The translations under genes and the position numbers were made by a program. Shown in pieces: positions 1 to 9,365 of a stretch of 64,000 nucleotides of DNA; the stretch's first letter is position 1, and every line of letters starts with the position of its first letter. Below the pieces are notes generated by a model. The model did not search any database. It had not been told where the DNA came from and worked only from the letters and a program-made list of their open reading frames with translations. The DNA is from Rhodothermales bacterium (lineage in GTDB: Bacteria; Bacteroidota; Rhodothermia; Rhodothermales; UBA10348), in the NCBI GenBank assembly GCA_024711125.1, contig JANJTM010000038.1, positions 124,001-188,000 of the forward strand, in the 5' to 3' direction.

Positions 1-1089
1 GAGCTTCTTCGACCCGGGGTCCGGCAAGTCGAACGGGACGTCGCCGTAGGGCTTCGTGCGGAAGAAATCGAGCGTTTCCCGCCAGTTCGTCCAGCGCCGG
101 ACGAATTCGCGGTCGTACAGGTCGTTCTGGATGAGGTGGTTCGCCACCGCGAGCAACACCGTCGATTCCGACCCGGGCCACGTCGGAAGCCAGACGTCAG
201 ACTTCGAGGCGGTGTTGGACAGGCGGGGGTCGAAGGTGATCAGCTTCGCACCCTTCTGCTTGCCCTCCATGATGCGCTGGGCATGCGGGTTGAAGTAGTG
301 CCCGGTCTCGAGATGGCTCGAGATGAGCAGGATCACCTTCGCGTTGGCGTGGTCCGGGCTCGGGCGGTCGAATCCCGACCACAGGGCATAGCCGATTCGC
401 GCGCTGGACGAGCAGATGTTCGTGTGCGAATTGTGCCCGTCCACACCCCACGCCGTGATGCAGCGGTTGACGTAGTGGTCCTCGCCCGGCCGCCCGACGT
501 GGTACATGATGCCGTCCCGCCGCTTCATGCGGCTCTCGCGCATCTTCCCGCCGATCTCGCTCAGCGCATCCTCCCACGAAATGCGCTTCCATTTGCCCTC
601 GCCGCGCTTTCCGACCCGCTTGAGCGGATACAGGATGCGTTCGGGGTCGTAGACCTGGTTGATGGTGGCCGGTCCCTTGGCGCAGTTGCGCCCCCGGCTT
701 CCCGGATGCACCGGGTTGCCTTCGAACTTGCGGATTTCGAGGGTTTCCTTGTCGATGTAGGCCAGCAGGCCGCACGCCGACTCGCAGTTGAAGCAGACCG
801 TCGGCACCAGCATGTAGTGCCGTGCGATGCGCTTCGGCCATTCCTTCCCGTCCCACTCGACCCAGTCGTCCCAGGTCTCCGGGGGCGGATACTGGCTCAT
901 GCGACCGTCCGGGTGGGTGACCGTGGTCATTTCGACCGGCTTGGGTTGCCTTGCCGTCTCCGAGTAGGTCGGAAGGCCGAAGGCGGCCCCGTCGCCGCGC
1001 GGCTGCGTCACCGAGACCCGTGCTGGGGGTGCCGAGCTCGCGAGCAGGCGGAACAGGAGCGATTGAACCCGATCGGTTGTCGTTGCCAT
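1..1089 (-). CDS. Molybdopterin oxidoreductase catalytic subunit (CISM family), C-terminus cut by window edge
   Basis: Reverse-strand reading from ATG at 1089 gives MATTTDRVQSLLFRLL...TVCFNCESACGLLAYIDKETLEIRKFEGNPVHPGSRGRNCAKGPATINQVYDPERILYPLKRVG, with an N-terminal 4Fe-4S Cys motif and Mo-bisMGD signatures; open to position 1. Confidence 0.9.
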   Translation of the reverse strand, partial: MATTTDRVQSLLFRLLASSAPPARVSVTQPRGDGAAFGLPTYSETARQPKPVEMTTVTHPDGRMSQYPPPETWDDWVEWDGKEWPKRIARHYMLVPTVCFNCESACGLLAYIDKETLEIRKFEGNPVHPGSRGRNCAKGPATINQVYDPERILYPLKRVGKRGEGKWKRISWEDALSEIGGKMRESRMKRRDGIMYHVGRPGEDHYVNRCITAWGVDGHNSHTNICSSSARIGYALWSGFDRPSPDHANAKVILLISSHLETGHYFNPHAQRIMEGKQKGAKLITFDPRLSNTASKSDVWLPTWPGSESTVLLAVANHLIQNDLYDREFVRRWTNWRETLDFFRTKPYGDVPFDLPDPGSKKL

Positions 1090-1110
1090 CTTGGTTCTCG
1101 AAAACGGGGA

Positions 1111-2766
1111 TCAGCTGTTCGGCACTTCCTGGGGTGCCATCACGAACGCGTGCTCGTAGGCATACAGGCCCGCGATGGCCGCGAGCCCGGCCACGAACGC
1201 GGCCACCGGCCCGGCCACGAAAAGCAGCGCCAGCGGCACCGCGTGGCCGATCAGCATGCTCCCGACCCAGAAATGGAGGCGGTACCTGCCGTGCGTGATC
1301 GCGTGCGCCGCCTGCGCGGCGTTTTCTGACGCGTGCGGCATCCAGACTTCGCCGAACAGCGTGACGAGCACGTCGGCCGCCAGTGCGACGCCGAACGCCG
1401 TACGGGCGAGCGCCGTCACCTCGGCATCGATCGCGACGAACGCCCCGAGCATCAGGAGCGCCGCCGCGCCGGCGAACACGGCCTGCACCACGAGGTGCAC
1501 CGGAAGCAGGCTCGACTGCCAGAGGTCGCGTCCCTCGGCCTGTCCGAAGAGGAAGGCCGTGTAGATGGCGGCGCCGACGGCGAGCGGGATTCCGATCCAG
1601 AACGCGGGCGCCCTCACGGCCTCGGCCAGGTCGGCCGACAGCCAGCCCAGCGCCGCCCCGGCCTCGACGACCCACCAGAGGCCCGACACCGTGCTGAACC
1701 CGATCAGCAGGAACGCGCCCCGAACCAACCAACTCTTGAACTGGGGGCGGAAAACGATGCGCAGGAAGCGCTGGGGATGCTCCAGGTCGTACACCAGCAG
1801 GGCCGTCGTCAGGAGCGTGAAGACGATCGAGAGCAGACCGCCGCCCAGGAATGCCGGCGCGGTGAACGGGAAGGTGCCGAGGAGGAATCCGAAGGCCAGG
1901 AGCAGGAAGATGCCGGTCGCGATGCCCTTCGTCACGAGATACGCGGGCACCGGCCAGTGCCAGGGCACCTTGTGCTGGGCGTTCCACGTCACCTGGACCA
2001 TCTGTTCGGCCATCCTGCCCTCGCCGATCATGATCGGACCGGACGACGGAACTCCCTGGGTGCCGGGGGTCCGGATGGGCGTACCCGACGAGGACTTCTT
2101 CAGGACGGGAGCCGGAGCCGCATGACCGTCGCCGCCGTGCCCCTCTCCACCGTGCAGCGGGATGACGTCAGACCACGCGAACATCTCCGGCGTGCGCGCG
2201 GTCGCCGTCGGATGCATCGCCGCATCGTTGCCGCCGATGTAGAACAGCTTGGGCGCGGTGCCCTGCTCGGGCTTGCGGACGGTGGTCTTGTTCGACGCCA
2301 ACAGCTGGGCGATCTCGGTCGACGGGTCGTCGAGATCCCCCGCCACGATCGCATGCTCGGGGCAGACGATCACGCACGCCGGCTCGAGGCCCACCTCCAC
2401 CCGGTGCGCGCAGTAGTGGCACTTGGCCACCGAGTGCGTCTCCGGGTCGACGTAGATCGCATCGTACGGACAGGCCTGCATGCACGCCTTGCATCCGATG
2501 CACACGTCGGGGTCGAATTCGACGATGCCGTCGTGCCGCTGGTACATCGCGGTGACGGGGCAGATGCGAACGCACGGCGGATTCGCGCAGTGGTTGCATC
2601 GCGTTACCTGGAACGAGCGCCGGACGTTCGGATAGACGCCGGTCTCGACGCTCTTCACCCACGTGCGCTGCACGCCCAGCGGAACCGAGTTCTCGCTCTT
2701 GCAGGCGGTCGAGCACGCATGACACCCGATGCAGGTGTCGTTGTTGATGACGAAGCCGTAGTTCAT
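1111..2766 (-). CDS. Fused 4Fe-4S ferredoxin-type electron transfer subunit + NrfD/PsrC-like membrane anchor
   Basis: ORF 1111..2901; likely start MNYGFVINNDTCIGCHACSTACK; four Cys clusters (CIGCHACSTAC, CNHCANPPCVRIC, CIGCKACMQAC, CHYCAHRVEVGLEPACVIVC), then a multi-TM NrfD-like half. Confidence 0.9.
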   Translation of the reverse strand: MNYGFVINNDTCIGCHACSTACKSENSVPLGVQRTWVKSVETGVYPNVRRSFQVTRCNHCANPPCVRICPVTAMYQRHDGIVEFDPDVCIGCKACMQACPYDAIYVDPETHSVAKCHYCAHRVEVGLEPACVIVCPEHAIVAGDLDDPSTEIAQLLASNKTTVRKPEQGTAPKLFYIGGNDAAMHPTATARTPEMFAWSDVIPLHGGEGHGGDGHAAPAPVLKKSSSGTPIRTPGTQGVPSSGPIMIGEGRMAEQMVQVTWNAQHKVPWHWPVPAYLVTKGIATGIFLLLAFGFLLGTFPFTAPAFLGGGLLSIVFTLLTTALLVYDLEHPQRFLRIVFRPQFKSWLVRGAFLLIGFSTVSGLWWVVEAGAALGWLSADLAEAVRAPAFWIGIPLAVGAAIYTAFLFGQAEGRDLWQSSLLPVHLVVQAVFAGAAALLMLGAFVAIDAEVTALARTAFGVALAADVLVTLFGEVWMPHASENAAQAAHAITHGRYRLHFWVGSMLIGHAVPLALLFVAGPVAAFVAGLAAIAGLYAYEHAFVMAPQEVPNS

Positions 2767-2916
2767 GCCGCTTCGAGGGATGGGCCCTGGGATTCCGCCG
2801 GACCCGGCCGCCGAGCGCCATGACCCCATGGCGCCGACCGGCCGGACAGAACCTGTAATATCAAGTGGGTTCAATGTCCGAACCGAACGTCTCACATGCA
2901 AGACGGCGTGATGAAG

Positions 2917-3504
2917 TCAGGCTGCGCCGGGAGGGCCCTCGAGGTCAGCCGGCCGGTTCACGTTCCACAGGATCTTCTCGTCAAAAGGCACGGCGACGTG
3001 GTCGAGGGACGCGACCAGGCCTCGCATCGACCGTCGTTCGGCCGAGAGGTATCGGTCCAGGGCTGAAAGACAACTGCGCCGGTAGCAGGCGAACAGGGGA
3101 TGGAGACCGCCCGAGGGGTCGACGGCCACGACGGCGTCGGCCGCGCCGGACCGTGCACCCAGGAGGGTCCGGACGGCTTCGGCCGTGATTCCCGGCATGT
3201 CGCACGCCGCGACGAGAACCCACTCGGCATTCGACGCAAGGAAGGCCCCGCGAAGGCTTCCCGCCGGGCCCGCTCCCGGAGGATCGTCGAACACCCGCGC
3301 CGGGCCGTCGAGGGGGGACGGGTCCTCGGGACGCGCCAGCCCCAGTCGAACGTCGTCGATTTCGGCACGGAGCGCCGCATGGACGCGCTCGATCAGCGTG
3401 AGGCCGTCCAGCACGTGCGTGGCCTTGCTGGTTCCGAACCGGGAGGATCGACCCCCGGCGGGTATGAGCCCCAGGACGGAATCGTTGCGTGCGTGCGTCT
3501 TCAT
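2917..3504 (-). CDS. mobA: Molybdenum cofactor guanylyltransferase
   Basis: MKTHARNDSVLGLIPAGGRSSRFGTSKATHVLDG..., nucleotidyltransferase GGRSSRFG/K motif, ACDMPG; adjacent to molybdoenzyme genes. Confidence 0.8.
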   Translation of the reverse strand: MKTHARNDSVLGLIPAGGRSSRFGTSKATHVLDGLTLIERVHAALRAEIDDVRLGLARPEDPSPLDGPARVFDDPPGAGPAGSLRGAFLASNAEWVLVAACDMPGITAEAVRTLLGARSGAADAVVAVDPSGGLHPLFACYRRSCLSALDRYLSAERRSMRGLVASLDHVAVPFDEKILWNVNRPADLEGPPGAA

Positions 3505-3565
3505 CCGGACCTTGTTCCGTTTATTCGTACCGTACCGTCGTACGGTCGTTTCGCCAGATCCCCCG

Positions 3566-4261
3566 ATGCATTCCCGTCACGGCGGCGTCATTTCCCCACA
3601 CCTCGTCATCGTCCGGTGCCCGACCGAACGACTCGCAGACATCGCCCGCACCGGGCTGGACGTGGAGCCGGCTGACGTGTTCCCCTCCCTGCGGCGCGGG
3701 GCGAAGCAACCTGGTGAAGCCCTGCTCGTCGCGATGCCTCCTGACGGTGTCACGGGAGACCGCATCCATCTCTCCGCCGATCGGTTTCTCAACCTCTCCC
3801 CCTACCTTCCTCCCCGACCGGTGGCCGCGGCGGGCGGCGTCCTTGCGCGTCACGTGGCGGGACGGCTCCAGGTGCTGCTCATCCATCGACGGGGGGTGTG
3901 GGACCTTCCGAAGGGAAAGCAGGATCGCGGCGAGACGATTTCGGAGTGCGCCGTCCGGGAGGTCAACGAGGAACTCGGGATCGACGACGCGCGCATCGTG
4001 GAGCCGCTGGGCCGAACCCGGCACGGCTACCCCGAAGGCAGGCACTTCGTGCTGAAGACGACCCATTGGTACCGGATGCGAAGCGACGCCCGCCAGTTCA
4101 GACCGCAGGCCTCGGAGCAGATCGAAGCGGTCGGCTGGTTCCACCTGGACGACGCCATCCGTCACCTCGCGTTCGAAGGACTGAGGGCACTTCTGCGGCG
4201 GGTTTCCGGCGGGATCGAAGAGGACGCCCGGCCCGCGGGGCGGCTCAACGAAGGGGCATGA
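3566..4261 (+). CDS. NUDIX hydrolase with approx. 80-aa N-terminal extension
   Basis: Nudix box GDRGETISECAVREVNEELGI-like (KGKQDRGETISECAVREVNEELG) in ORF 3185..4261; likely ATG 3566. Confidence 0.8.
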   Translation: MHSRHGGVISPHLVIVRCPTERLADIARTGLDVEPADVFPSLRRGAKQPGEALLVAMPPDGVTGDRIHLSADRFLNLSPYLPPRPVAAAGGVLARHVAGRLQVLLIHRRGVWDLPKGKQDRGETISECAVREVNEELGIDDARIVEPLGRTRHGYPEGRHFVLKTTHWYRMRSDARQFRPQASEQIEAVGWFHLDDAIRHLAFEGLRALLRRVSGGIEEDARPAGRLNEGA

Positions 4262-6749
4262 ACACGGCGTTGGCGAAGAGCAGCTGGCCTTCGTACCAGA
4301 ACGCGCGGAAGAGAGGACCCTCGGGAAGATAGACCACCGCCCCGCGGCCGATCTCCTGCACGCCGAACGCAAGCGATTCCTCCACCCTGTCGACGGCCTC
4401 TCGACCGACGAACCCGGCCAGATGGGTCCCCTCGGCGATCGTGCCCACGTTCCAGGCGCGCTCACCCTCCAGGTAGGGCCACGAGGACGCCGAACGCTTG
4501 AGCGTGTAGTAACCCCGCTCCAGCCCGAACGCGAGCGGATGGGTGGGGTCCACCCGGGTGGCATACACGGCTCCGGCGACGTCCTCCGTGGCGCCGGACC
4601 GTTCCCGATCGGCGTACACCCGCAGGCTGTCGACCGGTTCGTCATCCCTCGGCGGCGACACCAGCCCGAATCCTTCGCGATCCGCGAACGCCCTCACGGC
4701 GCCGTCCAGGAGCACCAACCTGCCCCCGGCCGACACCCACGCGCTCACGCGGTCGAACCCGTCGCCTTCGAACAGCGGACCGTAGGATCCGGAGGGCAGA
4801 ACCAGCACGTCCCATCCGGCGAGGTCCATCGACCGCAGCGTGGCGAGCGATACCCGGGTCACGGGGTATTCCACGCGCTCGTCGAACCAGTGCCAGGCCT
4901 CGCCGGCGGCCGACGAGGAGATCCCGTCCCCGAAGGCGAGCAGGACGCGGGGCGGTTTCACGAAACGTACGGATCCGCTTCCGAAGTCCCTGCCTTGCTC
5001 CACGCGACCCGACGAGAGCGGAATCGGCGACCGGTCGTGTGCGGCGGCCGCCTCCCGGACCTTGCGGCCCAGGTCGCGTCCGAATTTCGAATTGCCGGCT
5101 TCCGTCACGAGCAGGGTACCCCTGGAGAATCCCCGTCCCGAGGCCTTGAACGGCTCGGTGGCCACGCGGACCGAGACCCCTTCGCGCAGCAGACGGGCCA
5201 GGAAACGGGCGTCCTCGGGGGAGGTCCACGGAATCGCCCACGCATAGGCCCGCTCGGCCGGTGTCGGGGCCGCGGCGGTGTGCTCGAACGGGGCATCGGG
5301 GGTCAACCCCTCGAGCAGCGCGGCCCCGTCCAGCCCGTACGCGTAGGGAAGGGCCCACGCCGTGATGTCGTAGGTGAGCGAATCCGAGAGATCGGCATCG
5401 GGCTCGAAAAGGACACGCGCCATCCGTCCCCGCGGTTGGTCGACGGATACCACCAGGTCGCCGGGCTCGACGGCCATCGCGCGGGTCACTCCGTCACGAT
5501 ACGATTCGCCGCGGGCCGTTCGTTTCGCCGCTACCGTTCCGTACCGGATTCCCAACCGGTCGAGGTGGGCTGCAAGGGCCTCGAGACGGTCGGCGCCCGA
5601 GGCGCCGGAAAGGACATAGGCGGGGTGGCGGCCGGCCGCCCCGGGCGAACGATCCGCGAAGTACGCCTCGAATTCGGACACAAGGCGCTCCCTGTGTTCC
5701 ACCGCCGTCCGCACCGTCGCCAGGCCCGTGGCGTGATGATGGGCGATCCGGTCGGCCAGCGTCAGGGTGTCCCCTTCGGCCGTCCGTATCCCCAGTCCGG
5801 CGCGGCCCGAGCCCGCCTGCTCGTAGGTCATTCCTATCGCCCCGTTGTAGGTCGGGTAGGTATCGCCGTAGGACGGGTAGAGCAGGTCGAAAGACTCCCG
5901 CGTGAAGTACAGCCATCCGTTCTCGTCGAAGACCGCGGCGTTCGCGTTTCCGATGGTGTCCTGGAACGCGCGTTGCCAGTCGGTGATGACCGCATGGTAG
6001 GGCTCGACCGCGGGAGCGAAATAGTACGGAGAGTCGACTCCCTGTTCGTGGAAGTCGACGTGTACCTGCGGCATCCAGCGGTTGTACCGTTCGACGCGCA
6101 ATCGGCTTTCCCGCTGGGAGCCCCACGCCCAGTCGCGGTTGAGGTCGAACAGGTAGTGGTTCGGCCGCCCGCCCGGCCAGGCCTCTTCGTGCTCGTAACC
6201 CGCCGGATCGGAGTCCGGGGCGACTCCCAGGCGTTGATTGTACCCGTTCACGTATCGATCGCGACCGTCCGGGTTCAGGCACGGGTCCAGGATCACCACC
6301 GCGTGGTCCAGCCAGCCTGCTCGCTCCGGGGCGTCGGTCCGCGCGAGGTCGTACAGGGTGCGCAGCGCCGCCTCCGTGCTGACCGACTCGTTTCCGTGCA
6401 CGTTGTACGACAACCAGACGATGGCCACCGGCTCTCCCTCGGGTCGGCCGGGCTCCAGCCCCGCGCGCCGCAGGTTGTCGGTCCGGATGGCCTCGAGTCT
6501 CGCGAGATTCTCGGGCGTCGAGACGAACGCCAACACGAGTTCCCGCCCCTCGTAGGTGGTTCCGTACGATTCGAGTACGACCCGGTCCGACGCGCCGGAA
6601 ACGTGGCGCACGTAGTCCAACACCCGGTGGTGAGGGGTGAAGCGCGCTCCGGATTCGTATCCGAGGAACTGTGCGGGAGAGAGCAGGCCCTGGGCCGACA
6701 CACCCATGCCGTACAACGAGAGGACGAGGATCCAGGCAAGCCGCTTCAT
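4245..6749 (-). CDS. M14 family zinc carboxypeptidase, secreted
   Basis: Signal peptide MKRLAWILVLSLYGMGVSAQ; HGNESVSTEAALRTL, NPDGRDRYVNGYNQR, VDFHEQG motifs. Confidence 0.88.
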   Translation of the reverse strand: MKRLAWILVLSLYGMGVSAQGLLSPAQFLGYESGARFTPHHRVLDYVRHVSGASDRVVLESYGTTYEGRELVLAFVSTPENLARLEAIRTDNLRRAGLEPGRPEGEPVAIVWLSYNVHGNESVSTEAALRTLYDLARTDAPERAGWLDHAVVILDPCLNPDGRDRYVNGYNQRLGVAPDSDPAGYEHEEAWPGGRPNHYLFDLNRDWAWGSQRESRLRVERYNRWMPQVHVDFHEQGVDSPYYFAPAVEPYHAVITDWQRAFQDTIGNANAAVFDENGWLYFTRESFDLLYPSYGDTYPTYNGAIGMTYEQAGSGRAGLGIRTAEGDTLTLADRIAHHHATGLATVRTAVEHRERLVSEFEAYFADRSPGAAGRHPAYVLSGASGADRLEALAAHLDRLGIRYGTVAAKRTARGESYRDGVTRAMAVEPGDLVVSVDQPRGRMARVLFEPDADLSDSLTYDITAWALPYAYGLDGAALLEGLTPDAPFEHTAAAPTPAERAYAWAIPWTSPEDARFLARLLREGVSVRVATEPFKASGRGFSRGTLLVTEAGNSKFGRDLGRKVREAAAAHDRSPIPLSSGRVEQGRDFGSGSVRFVKPPRVLLAFGDGISSSAAGEAWHWFDERVEYPVTRVSLATLRSMDLAGWDVLVLPSGSYGPLFEGDGFDRVSAWVSAGGRLVLLDGAVRAFADREGFGLVSPPRDDEPVDSLRVYADRERSGATEDVAGAVYATRVDPTHPLAFGLERGYYTLKRSASSWPYLEGERAWNVGTIAEGTHLAGFVGREAVDRVEESLAFGVQEIGRGAVVYLPEGPLFRAFWYEGQLLFANAVFMPLR

Positions 6750-6865
6750 GAGTCGTGGGGCAGGGTTTCCGGTTTCCCTCCAATGTACGAGCGCGAAAAA
6801 CGACTTCTTCCCCGTTCTCCATGGGTGGCGTTCCCCGACGCCCATCCCGCTTCCCACGCCGAACC

Positions 6866-8362
6866 ATGCGTGCCCATGGCATAGCCGGGTTTCGACTGCT
6901 TGTCCTGCTCTTCGCCTGTGTCGCCCCCGCCCTTCCGGCGTCGGGGTCGTCCCCGCGTTCCGGCGACGTGCGCATCATCCACCGCGTGGACTGGGTAGCC
7001 CCCACGCGGTACACGGCCACGGTCATGATCACCAACATGACCACTACGCCGATCGACCGGTGGACGCTCGAATTCGACCTGTTTCCGGTCATCGACGTGA
7101 TGCAGAACGCGTCGGTGAGCCGGGTCGGAAGTCGTCACGCGGTTTTCGGAACCGGCCCGATGCGTTCCATCGGGGCGGGGCAGATGGTCTGGTTCACGTA
7201 CGAGGCCGAGTGGAACGGTTCGGGCGTGCGCCTGCCCGCCGCTTGCCGGTTCAACGGGGCCGGATGCGCCTTCGAGTCCCTGTCGCCCCCTCCGCCCAAC
7301 CCGCACGTCGAACTTCCCGTCCAGGTCGTGTACTGGGTCGCATGGAAGGGGATCACGCAGTATCGCGCCCAGGTCTGGATCCGGAACCAATCCGACGACC
7401 CCATCGACTTCTGGACGATGGAGTTTCTGTCCGAGGCCACGATCGTCTCGATCGAGCACGCTTCGTGGTCCTCCGTCGGCCCGTACCTCTCGGTTGCGGG
7501 GTCGGGCTGGACCCGGCGGATCGAACCCGGCGAGGCCGTATGGATCACACTCGAGGGCGTGCACACGGGTGACGTTCCCGTTCCGACCGCCTGCGTCTTC
7601 AACGGGTTCGACTGCGAATTCCTTTCGCCCGAAGACCTCCTCGAGGAGGAAGAAGAGGAAGATCCCGACAAGCCTTTCCTGGGCTACTGCGCGCTGTCGC
7701 CGAGCGAGGCGCCCAACGCCACGATCGACGACATCTCCGTGACGTTCAAGTGGAATTCGCTCTGGGCGACGGGATTCACCGCCGCCATCGAGATCACGAA
7801 TACGGCCGTGGATCGCCCCGTGCGGAACTGGAAGCTCGTGTTCGACATGATTTCGGCCATGACGATCACCCGGTTCTGGAACGGTGACCTGACCAGGAGC
7901 GGAAACCGCTATACGGTGACGTCGCTGCTCCACAACAGCTGCATCGAGCCCGGCGTGACCGTCACGTTCGGATTCGAGGGTTCGCACGGGGGCGTGCCGG
8001 TGAAACCCACCTTCTGCGAATTCGACGGCTCGGCATGCTCGTTCTCTGCGCGGTTCTCGTCGACGGCGCGGGAGGAGGATCCGGTTGCGGTATCTCCGTA
8101 CCGGCTCGATCCGGTGTTTCCGAATCCGTTCTCGGGAAGCGCCTCGGTTGCCTTCTCCACCGATCGCACCCAGCACCTCGATCTGGGTCTCTGGGACCTC
8201 CAGGGGCGAAGGGTCACCACGGTCTTCTCGGGCGTCGTGGCTGCGGGCGCGGAAACGAGGGTTTCCGTCGACGCGTCAGCACTCGCCCCCGGCACCTATT
8301 TCGTTCGCCTCGTCGGTCCGGACGGTCGATCGGTCACCCGGCCGGTCACCCTGGTCCGATAA
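6866..8362 (+). CDS. Secreted protein with three tandem CBM2-like modules and T9SS type A-like C-terminal sorting domain
   Basis: Signal-like N-terminus; three repeats of W..Y.A.V.ITN......W.LEFD...I.....A...R.G......G......I..G..VWFT.EG.......P.ACVFNG..C.F; C-term PNPFSGSASVAFS...LGLWDLQGRRVTTVFSGVVAAG...SALAPGTYFVRL. Confidence 0.78.
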   Translation: MRAHGIAGFRLLVLLFACVAPALPASGSSPRSGDVRIIHRVDWVAPTRYTATVMITNMTTTPIDRWTLEFDLFPVIDVMQNASVSRVGSRHAVFGTGPMRSIGAGQMVWFTYEAEWNGSGVRLPAACRFNGAGCAFESLSPPPPNPHVELPVQVVYWVAWKGITQYRAQVWIRNQSDDPIDFWTMEFLSEATIVSIEHASWSSVGPYLSVAGSGWTRRIEPGEAVWITLEGVHTGDVPVPTACVFNGFDCEFLSPEDLLEEEEEEDPDKPFLGYCALSPSEAPNATIDDISVTFKWNSLWATGFTAAIEITNTAVDRPVRNWKLVFDMISAMTITRFWNGDLTRSGNRYTVTSLLHNSCIEPGVTVTFGFEGSHGGVPVKPTFCEFDGSACSFSARFSSTAREEDPVAVSPYRLDPVFPNPFSGSASVAFSTDRTQHLDLGLWDLQGRRVTTVFSGVVAAGAETRVSVDASALAPGTYFVRLVGPDGRSVTRPVTLVR

Positions 8363-8375
8363 GGTCCGGTCCCGA

Positions 8376-9182
8376 TCAGGATCGCTTGAATACGGGCTCG
8401 AACTCCCGGATGGGAAGCCCGACGTTGTTCCTGGACGCGTCGTCGCGCTGCAGTTCCAGCTCGTACGCAACCCGGTCGCTGCGGTAGAAGCGCTGCTGGA
8501 AATAGACGCAGCGGTCTCCCTCGGTGTACGTCAGCCGCTCGATGAGCAACAGCGCGCGACCCCACGGCACGCCGAGGTGGTGTCCGATGTCGGCCGGTGC
8601 GTTCACGGCTTCCATGCGGAAGCGACCCCGCTCCACGCGAATCGAGTACTCCCGCTCCAGTACCGAGTAGATCGTCGCGTGGGCCAGGTCCCGGCCCTCG
8701 AGCAGGTGCGCGTAGAGCATCGGCAGCCAGGTGCGGTCGTACGCTATCGGTTCGCCGTCGCCGAGCCTCACCCGGTCCAGGCGCATGACCTGGGTGCCGG
8801 CGCCCACGCCGAGAAACTCCGCTACGCGCTCGTCCGCGGCCTCGGCCTCGTAATGCAGGACCCTGGATTCGGCCTCGATGCCCGATGACCGCATGTCCTC
8901 GGCGAAATCGGTGAGCCGCACGAGCCCCTGGCGCACCTGCTGATCGCGCACGAAGGACCCGAGACCCTGCCTCCGATAGATGAGTCCGTCGTTCTCGAGC
9001 GTCTGGAGCGCCCGGCGGATCGTGATCCGACTCACACCGAATCGCTCCACCAGTCGGCTCTCCGAAGGGAGTTGATCGTCCTTGGAGAACAGTCCTCCCG
9101 CGATACACTCCCGGATCCATTCGGAAACCTGTTCGTGGCGCGGAATTCCGCTGCGGAGCGCGGCCCGCTCTGGCTTTGTCAT
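8376..9182 (-). CDS. GntR family (HutC/UTRA) transcriptional regulator
   Basis: N-term wHTH SRLVERFGVSRITIRRALQTLENDGLIYRRQGLGSFV followed by UTRA-like domain; likely start MTKPERAALRSG at 9182. Confidence 0.9.
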   Translation of the reverse strand: MTKPERAALRSGIPRHEQVSEWIRECIAGGLFSKDDQLPSESRLVERFGVSRITIRRALQTLENDGLIYRRQGLGSFVRDQQVRQGLVRLTDFAEDMRSSGIEAESRVLHYEAEAADERVAEFLGVGAGTQVMRLDRVRLGDGEPIAYDRTWLPMLYAHLLEGRDLAHATIYSVLEREYSIRVERGRFRMEAVNAPADIGHHLGVPWGRALLLIERLTYTEGDRCVYFQQRFYRSDRVAYELELQRDDASRNNVGLPIREFEPVFKRS

Positions 9183-9200
9183 GGTGGGTCCGTATGGCTG

Positions 9201-9224
9201 CAGGTCGATACACGTATCTACCTG
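9201..9224. promoter_or_regulatory. Candidate operator palindrome CAGGTcGATACacGTATCtACCTG
   Basis: 24-bp inverted repeat, 10 of 12 symmetric pairs match, 18 bp upstream of the GntR start codon. Confidence 0.65.
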
Positions 9225-9365
9225 TATTGATCCTGCACGCGTTTCCCTCGGGACTCCTGCGCACGCCCCCTGCACGGCGAGTGGGGGAACGCCCGTCGCG
9301 CCGGGATCCGGAGCGCCCCCGACCTTGAGCGGATGAGACGTTCACCCTTCCGAGACCCGATCACC

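Noticed and set aside
136-1329. Long plus-strand ORFs such as 136..1329, 1333..2823, 4422..6884, 16092..18389 and 49340..52492
   Set aside because: High-GC antisense shadow ORFs opposite well-recognised genes; Arg/Pro/Gly/His-rich translations without domains.
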